Positions 6,649-13,127 of a DNA stretch of 14,322 bases are shown here, in pieces; within the stretch, counting starts at the first letter, position 1, and every line of letters starts with the position of its first letter. The stretch spans positions 1 through 14,322 of the forward strand of contig CAZOIK010000414.1 of assembly GCA_964579765.1 (NCBI GenBank), read 5' to 3'. This stretch comes from DATNBT01 sp964579765 (GTDB lineage: Bacteria > Acidobacteriota > Vicinamibacteria > Vicinamibacterales > CAVVIG01). Made by a program: the position numbers and the translations under genes. Below the pieces are notes generated by a model. It was not told the DNA's origin. It searched no databases and was given only the letters and a program-made list of their open reading frames with translations.

Positions 6649-7359
6649 ATGCAGACGATCGAAAGCGTCGATCGCATGACGCGCGCGTCCGGCCCCACGA
6701 CCCGTATTCTGGTCGCCGACGAGTACAGAGTTTTCGCGCCCGGACTGGCGCGCCTGCTCGGCGACGCCTGCGAGATCGTCACGACGTCGCGGGGCGCGGC
6801 GTCGCTCCGCGACGACGTGCGCCGCGAGCGTCCCGCGATTGTCATCGTCGGACTGTCGGTCGATCCTACGGGCGGACTCGACGTCCTGGACGGCCTGCGC
6901 CGGTGCGCGCCTGAGACGCGCCTCGTCGTGCTGACGCAGTGGGCCGACGGCGGGCTCGCCGCCGAGGCCTTCCGCCGCGGCGCGTCGGCGTACGTCCTCC
7001 AGTCGAGCGACGCGGCGGAACTGCTCGACGCGATAAGCGCGGCGCTCGCCGGCCAGTCGTACATCTCGGCGCATGTGACGGGCGACGCGATTCACTCGCT
7101 GCTGACCGGTCCTCGCGGCGCCGGCGGCGAGCGGCTCACCGCCGCGCAGCGCGACGTCGTGCGTCAGTTCGCCGAGGGCAAGTCGATGAAGGAGACGGCG
7201 GCGGCGCTCAACATCGCGCCGCGCACGGTTGCGTTTCACAAGTACCGCGTGATGCAGAAGTTCCGCATCAAGAGCAGCGCGGAGCTGGTGCGCTTCGCCA
7301 TCAAGCAGGGCCTCATCCACGCCATGGTATCGTTCTCGGTATCATGGATTTCCGCCTGA
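6649..7359 (+). CDS. LuxR/NarL-type response regulator with a degenerate receiver
   Basis: 236 aa from ATG 6649; GTG 6607 or ATG 6676 are alternatives, none with a Shine-Dalgarno. Residues about 18-135 fold as a receiver domain and 161-224 as a LuxR/NarL helix-turn-helix (ERLTAAQRDVVRQFAEGKS, then ALNIAPRTVAFHKYRVMQKF). Key receiver residues are missing. The phospho-acceptor Asp is Gly68 (VIVGLS where VLLDIS is normal), the conserved Lys is Gln118 (AYVLQS), and only D24/E25 of the acidic pair and T96 remain. Phosphorylation at the normal site is therefore unlikely; regulation by ligand, partner protein or abundance is more plausible. No sensor kinase is adjacent. Its 3' end overlaps the acyl-CoA dehydrogenase start by 16 nt, so the two are likely co-expressed. 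Possible targets are the divergent barrel gene and its own operon. Confidence 0.88.
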   Translation: MQTIESVDRMTRASGPTTRILVADEYRVFAPGLARLLGDACEIVTTSRGAASLRDDVRRERPAIVIVGLSVDPTGGLDVLDGLRRCAPETRLVVLTQWADGGLAAEAFRRGASAYVLQSSDAAELLDAISAALAGQSYISAHVTGDAIHSLLTGPRGAGGERLTAAQRDVVRQFAEGKSMKETAAALNIAPRTVAFHKYRVMQKFRIKSSAELVRFAIKQGLIHAMVSFSVSWISA

Positions 7360-8483
7360 CCGAGGAGCAGCGGCTCCTCAGGCGCGCCGTTCGCGAGTTC
7401 GCCGACACGGAAATCCGGCCGCACGTCCGCGAGTGGGACGAGGCCCAGCACTTTCCGCTCGAACTGATGCCGAAGCTGGCGGCGCTCGGCCTGCTCGGCA
7501 TCCAGTGGCCCGAGCAGTACGGCGGCGCGGCCATGTCGGCGCTCGACTACTGCATCTGCATCGAGGAGCTCGCGCGCGTGGATCCGAGCGTCGCGCTGTC
7601 GGTCGCCGCGCACAACGGCCTGAGCTCGGCGCATCTCGCGATGTTCGGCACCGACGATCAGAAGCGCAGGTACCTGGCGCCGCTCGCGCGCGGCGAGAAG
7701 ATCGGCGCGTGGGGGCTGACCGAGGCGAGCTCGGGCAGCGACGCCGCCGGGCTGCGCACGACGGCCGTGAAGTCGGGCGACGCGTGGGTGTTGAACGGCT
7801 CGAAGCACTTCACGACGCACGGCCGCGTCGGCGACGTCGTCGTCGCGATGGCCGTGACGGATCGGTCGGCCGGCCCCAAGGGCATCTCGGCGTTCGTCGT
7901 CGAGCGCGGCACGCCGGGGCTCGTCGCGGGCAAGAAGGAAGACAAGCTCGGCATGCGCGCGAGCGACACGAGCGAGGTCGTCTTCGACCACTGCCGCGTG
8001 CCGGGCGACCAGATGCTCGGCGCCGAGGGGCAGGGCTTCGTCAACGCCATGCAGGTGCTCGACGCCGGGCGCATCGGCATCGCGGCGCTGTCGGTCGGCC
8101 TCGCGCAGGGCGCGTACGAGGCGAGCCTCGCGTACGCGCACGAGCGCAAGGCGTTCGGCAAGACGATCGACCGCTTCCAGGCGATTCAGTGGAAGCTCGC
8201 CGACAACGCCACGCGGATCGAGGCGGCGCGGCTCCTGACCTACCGCGCGGCGTCGCTCAAGGATCGCGGCGAGCGCATGACGCTCGAGAGCGCGATGGCC
8301 AAGCTCTACGCGAGCGAGATCGCCGTGCAGGCCGCCGACGACGGCGTACAGATTCACGGCGGCTACGGATTTGTGAAAGACTATCCGGCCGAGAAGTTCT
8401 TCCGCGACGTGAAGCTCACCACCATCGGCGAAGGCACGAGCGAAATCCAGCGGCTCGTCATCGCGCGGCACCTGCTGTCTTGA
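7344..8483 (+). CDS. Acyl-CoA dehydrogenase (short/branched-chain type)
   Basis: 379 aa, standard family length. It is an FAD-dependent alpha,beta-dehydrogenase of acyl-CoA thioesters, passing electrons to ETF. Three domains are visible: an N-terminal helical part (MDFRLTEEQRLLRRAVREFA), a middle beta domain with the FAD/substrate signature GAWGLTEASSGSDAAG, and a C-terminal helical part with QIHGGYGFVKDYPAEKFFRD. Glu363 in IGEGTSEIQ is in the position of the catalytic base of butyryl/short-chain enzymes. ATG 7344 is directly followed by the canonical N-terminus and overlaps the regulator gene by 16 nt. The stop overlaps the meaB TTG by 2 nt. With meaB and the epimerase next door, a role in branched-chain amino acid or propionyl-CoA-producing catabolism is likely; exact chain specificity cannot be read from the sequence. 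Confidence 0.93.
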   Translation: MDFRLTEEQRLLRRAVREFADTEIRPHVREWDEAQHFPLELMPKLAALGLLGIQWPEQYGGAAMSALDYCICIEELARVDPSVALSVAAHNGLSSAHLAMFGTDDQKRRYLAPLARGEKIGAWGLTEASSGSDAAGLRTTAVKSGDAWVLNGSKHFTTHGRVGDVVVAMAVTDRSAGPKGISAFVVERGTPGLVAGKKEDKLGMRASDTSEVVFDHCRVPGDQMLGAEGQGFVNAMQVLDAGRIGIAALSVGLAQGAYEASLAYAHERKAFGKTIDRFQAIQWKLADNATRIEAARLLTYRAASLKDRGERMTLESAMAKLYASEIAVQAADDGVQIHGGYGFVKDYPAEKFFRDVKLTTIGEGTSEIQRLVIARHLLS

Positions 8484-9430
8484 CGCCGCTCGCCGAGCGC
8501 GTGCTCGCCGGCGATCCGCGCGCGATCGCGCGCGCCATCTCGCTCGTCGAAGACGAGTCGCCGGAGGCGGCCGTGCTCGTGCGCGAGGTCTTCGCCCGGA
8601 CGGGCCACGCGTATCTCGTCGGCATCACCGGCCCGCCCGGCGCCGGCAAGAGCACGCTCGTCGATCACCTCGCGGCGGCGTACCGACGGCCGGCGGCGGG
8701 ACCGGCGCAGTCGGTCGGCGTCATCGCGGTCGATCCGACCAGCCCCTATTCCGGCGGCGCGGTGCTCGGCGATCGGCTCCGGATGCAGTCGCACGCGGGC
8801 GACGAGGGCGTCTTCAGCCGCAGCATGGCGACGCGCGGTCAGCTCGGCGGCCTCGCGCGCGCGCCCGCCGACGCGGCCATCGTCCTCGACGCCGCGGGCA
8901 AGGACGTCGTCATCATCGAAACGGTCGGCGTCGGTCAGGACGAAGTCGATATCGACCGGACGGCGGACGTTTCCATCGTGATGCTCGTGCCCGGCACGGG
9001 CGACGAGGTGCAGGCGCTCAAGGCGGGCATCATGGAGATCGCCGACATCTTCGTCGTCAACAAGGCCGATCGCGAGGGCGCCGACCGGCTGGTGTCGGCG
9101 ATCGAGTCGAACCTGAGCCTGGAGACGTTCGGCCCGCAGCAGTGGCGGCCGCCGATTCTGAAGACCGTGGCGACGACCGGCGAGGGCGTCGGCGAGCTGG
9201 TCGAGGCCATCGCCACGTTCCGCGCGCGGTCGGAGGCGGCCAATGCCGTGCGCCGGCGCGAGCGGAGCGAAAGCCGCCTGCGGGAGCTGCTGTCGCAGCG
9301 GGTGATGTCGCGGCTCGAGCAGTCGGCGTGGGGACAGGGCGCCGTCGCGACGATGGTCGATCGCGTCGCCTCGCGCGACCTCGATCCGTATTCGGCGGCG
9401 GATCAGCTGATGGAGAAGGCGTTCGCATGA
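8480..9430 (+). CDS. meaB: MeaB/ArgK-type GTPase, methylmalonyl-CoA mutase chaperone
   Basis: 316 aa, normal for the family. MeaB/MMAA GTPases load and protect the B12 cofactor of methylmalonyl-CoA mutase. Walker A/G1 is GPPGAGKST (51-59). Also visible are VDPTSPYSGGAVLGDRLRM, ETVGVGQDEVDI (switch/G3 region), the G4 motif NKAD and a C-terminal helical dimerisation arm. The start is TTG 8480, overlapping the preceding stop (TTGA); no ATG or GTG fits better, since the domain begins right after it. The stop overlaps the next gene as ATGA, so translation is coupled to the epimerase. No mutase subunit is in the window. ArgK (arginine transport kinase) is the outdated name for the same family. Confidence 0.93.
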   Translation: MTPLAERVLAGDPRAIARAISLVEDESPEAAVLVREVFARTGHAYLVGITGPPGAGKSTLVDHLAAAYRRPAAGPAQSVGVIAVDPTSPYSGGAVLGDRLRMQSHAGDEGVFSRSMATRGQLGGLARAPADAAIVLDAAGKDVVIIETVGVGQDEVDIDRTADVSIVMLVPGTGDEVQALKAGIMEIADIFVVNKADREGADRLVSAIESNLSLETFGPQQWRPPILKTVATTGEGVGELVEAIATFRARSEAANAVRRRERSESRLRELLSQRVMSRLEQSAWGQGAVATMVDRVASRDLDPYSAADQLMEKAFA

Positions 9431-10752
9431 AAGCCGTGCTCGATCACGTCGGCATCGCGGTGAAGGATCTCGACACGGCGCTCGCGTTCTACCGCGACGC
9501 GCTCGGCCTGCAGGTCGAAGCGTCCGAAGAGGTCGCGTCGCAGCGCGTCCGCGCGCAGTTCGTTCCTGTCAGCGAACGCGCGGACCGGGGGGCAGGGGCC
9601 CCCGGAGCCAGATTGGAACTGCTCGAAGCCACCGCGTCAGACTCGGCGATCGCGAAGTACGTCGAGAAGCGCGGGCCGGGGCTGCACCACATCACGCTGC
9701 GGATCGACGACATCCGCGCGGCGCTCGACCAGTTGAAGGCGAAGGGCGTGCGGCTCATCGACGAGCAGCCGCGTCCGGGCGCCGAAGGCGCGCTGGTCGC
9801 GTTCATCCACCCGAGCAGCGCGCATGGCGTGCTCGTGGAGTTGAAGCAGTCTCCAGTCTCCAGTCTCCAGTCTCCAGTCTCCGGTCTCCAGTCTCCAGTC
9901 GCGAGTCAGGTGCGACGCTATCGCGTGGGCGAGCTCGAGCTGATCTCGCTCTTCGACGGCTTCTTCCGCCTCGACGGCGGCGCGATGTTCGGCGTCGTGC
10001 CGAAGCCGCTCTGGGAGAAGAAGACGTCGGCCGACGAGCGCAATCGCATCCTGCTCGCCATGCGGCCGCTGCTCGTCCGCGGCACGCGGACGATGCTCAT
10101 CGACGCGGGGCTCGGCGACAAAGACGACGCGAAGTTTCACGAGATCTACGGCGTCGATCGATCGCGCAACCTGGATCACACGCTCGCCGAGGCGGGCCTC
10201 GGGCCCGAGGACATCGACATCGTGCTCGCGTCGCACCTGCACTTCGACCACTGCGGCGGCTTCACCTGTCGCGACGCGAGCGGCAACGTCCGGCCGAAGT
10301 TCCCGCGCGCGCAGTACGTCGTCCGCCGCGGCGAGTGGGAAGACGCGACGCATCCGCACGAGCGGAACCGCGCGAGCTATCTCGCCGACAACTTCGTGCC
10401 GCTCGCCGACGCAGGCGTGCTGCAGCTCGTGGACGACGACCAGACGATCATGCCGGGCGTGCGGGTGCAGCGCACGGGCGGGCACTGCATGCACCATCAG
10501 GCGATCTACATCGAGAGCGGCGGGGCGTCGGCGGTCTTTCCGGCCGACCTGCTGCCGACGACGGCGCATCTCGACACGCCGTGGATCATGGGCTACGACC
10601 TCTATCCCATGGACACGCTGGCGGCCAAAAAGGCGTTCTTCGCGGACGTCGTCGCGAAGGAGACGCTCGTGTTGTTCGAGCACGACCCGTCGGTGGCGGC
10701 GGGCTACGTCAGAGAGGACAAAGGGAAAAGGCGGTATGAGCGAGCGGATTGA
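9427..10752 (+). CDS. Methylmalonyl-CoA epimerase fused in frame to an MBL-fold hydrolase
   Basis: 441 aa as one open frame. Residues 1-140 are a complete methylmalonyl-CoA epimerase (glyoxalase/VOC fold): LDHVGIAVKDLDTALAFY, the GLHHITLRIDDI motif, and likely metal ligands H7, E64, the H87/H88 pair and E138 (VLVELK). The epimerase interconverts (S)- and (R)-methylmalonyl-CoA. A 12-residue Gly/Ala-rich extra loop lies at 49-60. Residues 142-161 are a Ser/Pro/Gln linker encoded by a heptanucleotide repeat. Residues 162-441 are a metallo-beta-lactamase-fold hydrolase with HxHxDH (H270, H272, D274, H275), H353, D374 and H419, of the lactonase-like group; substrate unknown. The ATG overlaps the meaB stop (ATGA). 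The epimerase normally ends where the repeat begins, so this is either a true fusion or two proteins with the second starting at GTG 9910. The last 17 nt overlap mtnP. Confidence 0.88.
   Translation: MKAVLDHVGIAVKDLDTALAFYRDALGLQVEASEEVASQRVRAQFVPVSERADRGAGAPGARLELLEATASDSAIAKYVEKRGPGLHHITLRIDDIRAALDQLKAKGVRLIDEQPRPGAEGALVAFIHPSSAHGVLVELKQSPVSSLQSPVSGLQSPVASQVRRYRVGELELISLFDGFFRLDGGAMFGVVPKPLWEKKTSADERNRILLAMRPLLVRGTRTMLIDAGLGDKDDAKFHEIYGVDRSRNLDHTLAEAGLGPEDIDIVLASHLHFDHCGGFTCRDASGNVRPKFPRAQYVVRRGEWEDATHPHERNRASYLADNFVPLADAGVLQLVDDDQTIMPGVRVQRTGGHCMHHQAIYIESGGASAVFPADLLPTTAHLDTPWIMGYDLYPMDTLAAKKAFFADVVAKETLVLFEHDPSVAAGYVREDKGKRRYERAD
9585..9605. other. GC hairpin in the epimerase-domain insertion
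   Basis: CCGGGGG (9585-9591) pairs with CCCCCGG (9599-9605) across a 7-nt loop. It lies within the extra-loop coding segment (about 9571-9606) that most epimerases lack, suggesting an inserted palindromic element kept in frame. Confidence 0.4.
9848..9900. repeat. Heptanucleotide tandem repeat AGTCTCC, seven units
   Basis: Seven 7-nt units run back to back: six are AGTCTCC and the sixth in order is GGTCTCC. A partial AGTC follows. Because 7 is not a multiple of 3, every three units encode SLQSPVS in any frame, and neither strand contains a stop in any frame. It forms the linker between epimerase and MBL domains. Copy-number change would shift the downstream frame without creating a stop inside the repeat. 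Confidence 0.95.
9910..10752 (+). other. MBL-fold hydrolase domain; possible separate start at GTG 9910
   Basis: This segment alone would be a 280-aa metallo-hydrolase, a normal free-standing length. GTG 9910 follows the heptamer tract by 9 nt and lies just before the first domain strand (RRYRVGELELISLFDG). No Shine-Dalgarno precedes it. The dinuclear zinc-site residues are complete. If translated separately it would depend on ribosomes coming from the epimerase frame. Confidence 0.5.
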
Positions 10753-11608
10753 GATCGGGATCATTGGCGGCAGCGGCCTGTACGACATGGCGGAGCTGAC
10801 CGACCGGAGCGAGCGGAAGATCGACACGCCCTTCGGCGCGCCGTCGGCGCCCTACGTCGTCGGCACGCTGCGCGGGAAGCGCGTCGCGTTTCTGGCGCGG
10901 CACGGCGGCGGGCACGTGCTCATGCCGTCGGAGCTGAACTTCCGCGCGAACATCTACGGCTTCAAGGTGCTCGGCGTCGAGCGCATCGTGTCGGCGAGCG
11001 CCGTCGGCAGCCTGCAGGAACGCTACAAGCCGCTCGACATCGTCATCCCCGATCAGTTCTTCGATCGCACGAAGGGCCGCGTCAGCACGTTCTTCGGCCA
11101 CGGCCTGGTGGCGCACGTCGCGTTCGCGCATCCGTTCTGCCACGAGCTCTCGGCGGTGGCCGCCGACTCGGTGCAGGCCGTCGGCGCGACGGTCCATCGG
11201 GGCGGGACCTACGTGAACATGGAGGGCCCGCAGTTCTCCACGCTCGCCGAGTCGAAGCTGTATCGGTCGTGGGGCATGGACGTGATCGGCATGACGAACC
11301 TGCAGGAGGCCAAGCTCGCGCGCGAGGCGGAGATCTGCTACACGACGCTCGCGCTCGTCACCGACTACGACTGCTGGCATCCGGACCACGACTCGGTGAC
11401 GGTGGATCTGATCGTCGCGAACCTGCTGCAGAACGCGAAGACGGCGCAGCAGGCGATCGCGGAGGCGGTCGGCCGCATCTCGGGGGCGCGGACGTGCGCG
11501 TGCAAAGACGCCCTCGCAACAGCTATCATTACCCGGCCGGAGCACGTCCCCGCGCAGACGCTGCGCGACCTCCAGCCAATCGTCGGCAAATACATTCAAA
11601 TTCAATAG
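10736..11608 (+). CDS. mtnP: S-methyl-5'-thioadenosine phosphorylase
   Basis: 290 aa. It cleaves methylthioadenosine with phosphate to adenine and 5-methylthioribose-1-phosphate, recycling the by-product of polyamine and related pathways. The sequence follows the trimeric PNP/MTAP family throughout: IGIIGGSGLYD (phosphate-binding loop), ARHGGGHVLMPSELNFRANI, SAVGSLQE, DQFFDRT, VNMEGPQFST, WGMDVIGMT and TDYDCW. The last motif separates MTA phosphorylase from purine nucleoside phosphorylase. ATG 10736 overlaps the MBL stop by 17 nt. adoK follows after 9 nt, and the two would form a purine-salvage pair. Substrate breadth (MTA versus inosine or guanosine) is not fully decided by sequence. Confidence 0.92.
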   Translation: MSERIEIGIIGGSGLYDMAELTDRSERKIDTPFGAPSAPYVVGTLRGKRVAFLARHGGGHVLMPSELNFRANIYGFKVLGVERIVSASAVGSLQERYKPLDIVIPDQFFDRTKGRVSTFFGHGLVAHVAFAHPFCHELSAVAADSVQAVGATVHRGGTYVNMEGPQFSTLAESKLYRSWGMDVIGMTNLQEAKLAREAEICYTTLALVTDYDCWHPDHDSVTVDLIVANLLQNAKTAQQAIAEAVGRISGARTCACKDALATAIITRPEHVPAQTLRDLQPIVGKYIQIQ

Positions 11609-11617
11609 GACGCGTTC

Positions 11618-12553
11618 ATGAAAATCGTAGTGACCGGATCGATTGCGTACGACTACCTGATGTCCTTTCCGGGCAAGTTCACCGAGCAGATTCTGCCCGA
11701 GCACCTGCACCGGCTGAGCGTGAGCTTCCTCGTGGACTCGATGGACAAGCGCCGGGGCGGCTGCGCGCCCAACATCGCGTACACGCTGGCGCTGCTCGGC
11801 GAGAAGCCGCATCTGATGGGGACGGCCGGCGAAGACTTCGGTGACTACAAGACGTGGCTGGAGGCGGCGGGCATCGACACCTCGCTCTGCAAGCAGATCG
11901 AGGGCAAGTTCACGGCGTCGTTCTTCTGCAGCACGGACACGTCGAACAACCAGATCGCGTCGTTCTACACCGGCGCGATGGCCGACGCGGGCCAGCTCTC
12001 GTTCCGCAACGTCAAGGACGCGAAGCTCGCCATCATCTCGCCGAACGACCCCGGCGCGATGATCTCGTACGCGGAGGAGTGCCGGACGCTCAAGATCCCG
12101 TTCATCTTCGATCCCGGCCAGCAGTGCTCGCGGATGTCGGGCGACGAGCTCCGCGACGGCATCGCGGGCGCGCACATCCTCATCTGCAACGACTACGAGT
12201 TCGAGCTGATTCGGCAGAAGACCGGCATGGGCGAGAAGGACGTCCTCGAGCAGGCGGGCACGCTCATCGTCACCAAGGGCGAGAAGGGGTCGTCGATCAT
12301 CACGAAGCGCGGACAGAGCGACGTCCCGGCGGTCTCGCCGACGCGCGAGGCGGATCCGACCGGCGTCGGCGACGCGTTCCGCGGCGGGCTGATGAAGGGC
12401 TTCGCGATGGGGCTCGCGGCGGACGCCGCCGCGAAGATCGGCAGCATGGCCGCCACCTACTGCCTCGAGCACCTCGGCGGCACGTACCACTCGTACACGT
12501 GGGACGAGTTCAGGAAGCGGTACGAGCAGCACTTCGGGCCGCTGAAGTCGTAG
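11618..12553 (+). CDS. adoK: Adenosine kinase, PfkB (ribokinase) family, mycobacterial AdoK type
   Basis: 311 aa. Phosphorylates adenosine to AMP using ATP in the cytoplasm. The sequence begins VVTGSIAYDYLMSFPGKF and continues LPEHLHRLSVSFLVD, RRGGCAPNIAYTLALLG (sugar-binding PfkB signature 1), SPNDPGAMISYAEECR and NDYEFELI. The C-terminal signature DPTGVGDAFRGG has D252 as catalytic base and the GVGD anion hole. It closely follows the Mycobacterium-type adenosine kinase rather than ribokinase or fructokinase as I remember them. ATG 11618 has a modest AGGA 7 nt upstream and lies 9 nt after mtnP. Co-location with mtnP supports purine salvage. Two hairpins directly after the stop probably end the operon. 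The 3' end overlaps the minus-strand phosphatase by 44 nt. Confidence 0.9.
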   Translation: MKIVVTGSIAYDYLMSFPGKFTEQILPEHLHRLSVSFLVDSMDKRRGGCAPNIAYTLALLGEKPHLMGTAGEDFGDYKTWLEAAGIDTSLCKQIEGKFTASFFCSTDTSNNQIASFYTGAMADAGQLSFRNVKDAKLAIISPNDPGAMISYAEECRTLKIPFIFDPGQQCSRMSGDELRDGIAGAHILICNDYEFELIRQKTGMGEKDVLEQAGTLIVTKGEKGSSIITKRGQSDVPAVSPTREADPTGVGDAFRGGLMKGFAMGLAADAAAKIGSMAATYCLEHLGGTYHSYTWDEFRKRYEQHFGPLKS

Positions 12554-13025
12554 CGCGGGCCTTTCCGGGCCCGCGGACAACGGCGGCCCTGAAAGGGCCG
12601 CCCGACGTTTGTACGAGGTACTCCGCGAACCGATCGTTGTACAGCGCGCCGGGCCGCCGGTCACGTATCCGCGTGACGGCGGCGCCGCCCGGCATCCCGA
12701 GCGCCTTCAGAATCACGCCCGCCATCAGCCCCGATCGATTGAAGCCCATATTGCAGTGCGCGAGGACGCGGTGCTTCTGGCGAATGAGCGTCGCCGCGAG
12801 CTCGGCCACCGCCTGCAGCCTCGCGACGTTCGGCAGCGCCTCGTCGTCGTCGGCGAACGGAAAGTAGACGTACAGGCAGCGGTCGGCGTCGGTGGGAATG
12901 CAGGCGTCGAGCCCGCCGTCCATGTCGATCACGACGTCGATGTCGTGCGGCGCGAGGGCGCTCCAGTCGTCGAGGTCGCCCGAGATGAACAGCAGGCCGT
13001 CGTCGTCGATGGGGAAGAGCTGCAC
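12510..13025 (-). CDS. Dual-specificity/tyrosine-type protein phosphatase-like protein
   Basis: 171 aa from GTG 13025. The PTP-loop signature HCxxGxxRSG is present (H90, C91, R97: HCNMGFNRSG), with C91 as nucleophile and R97 binding phosphate. The N-terminal part (LLFISGDLDDWSALAPHDID) and the YFPFADDD segment, likely holding the general-acid Asp, fit the compact dual-specificity fold. The substrate (phospho-Tyr/Ser/Thr, or an RNA/sugar/lipid phosphate) cannot be told. The recognisable domain ends at about residue 135 (FAEYL); the last ~36 residues are antisense to the adoK hairpins and 3' end and look like a non-native tail. The frame is open upstream to about 13880, but that part is antisense to another gene. 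GTG 13025 is preceded by TACAAT, 8 nt upstream. Confidence 0.85.
   Translation of the reverse strand: MQLFPIDDDGLLFISGDLDDWSALAPHDIDVVIDMDGGLDACIPTDADRCLYVYFPFADDDEALPNVARLQAVAELAATLIRQKHRVLAHCNMGFNRSGLMAGVILKALGMPGGAAVTRIRDRRPGALYNDRFAEYLVQTSGGPFRAAVVRGPGKARATTSAARSAARTAS
12554..12602. terminator. Double hairpin after adoK
   Basis: CGCGGGCC (12554-12561) pairs with GGCCCGCG (12568-12575) over a 6-nt loop. GGCGGCCCT (12582-12590) pairs with AGGGCCGCC (12594-12602) over GAA. Only a short TTT follows. The stems start immediately at the adoK stop, as a transcription end for the plus-strand operon. They are also read through as codons by the minus-strand phosphatase frame. Confidence 0.6.
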
Positions 13026-13033
13026 GGGCGAAC

Positions 13034-13039
13034 ATTGTA
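13034..13039 (-). promoter_or_regulatory. Candidate -10 element (TACAAT, minus strand) for the phosphatase
   Basis: TACAAT, one mismatch from TATAAT, is followed by 8 nt and the GTG at 13025. Transcript start and start codon would nearly coincide. No clear -35. It lies in the 102-nt divergent gap shared with the gene at 13128. Confidence 0.4.
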
Positions 13040-13088
13040 TCGGGGCATCCGGCGGTTTGGTGGGGTGGTGATTGTCATGCGTCACCTG

Positions 13089-13097
13089 TGCGATACT
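13089..13097 (+). promoter_or_regulatory. Weak extended -10 candidate (TG-C-GATACT) upstream of the PDLSGVW gene
   Basis: TGCGATACT resembles an extended -10. TTGTCA at 13072-13077 could be a -35, but the 14-nt spacer is short. A Shine-Dalgarno-like GGGAGG (13117-13122) lies 5 nt before the ATG at 13128. Confidence 0.25.
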
Positions 13098-13127
13098 CCG
13101 CGGCGCGCTGCCGCGCGGGAGGTGTCC

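Noticed and set aside
7236..8471. 411-codon minus-strand frame
   Set aside because: Antisense to the acyl-CoA dehydrogenase, whose domains and catalytic Glu are unmistakable on the plus strand.
9848..9900. CRISPR array
   Set aside because: Units are 7 nt with no spacers, no cas genes and in-frame coding.
10709..12664. 651-codon open frame on the minus strand
   Set aside because: It is antisense to mtnP and adoK, extremely Arg/Ala/Val/Leu-rich and without motifs; typical mirror frame of high-GC genes.
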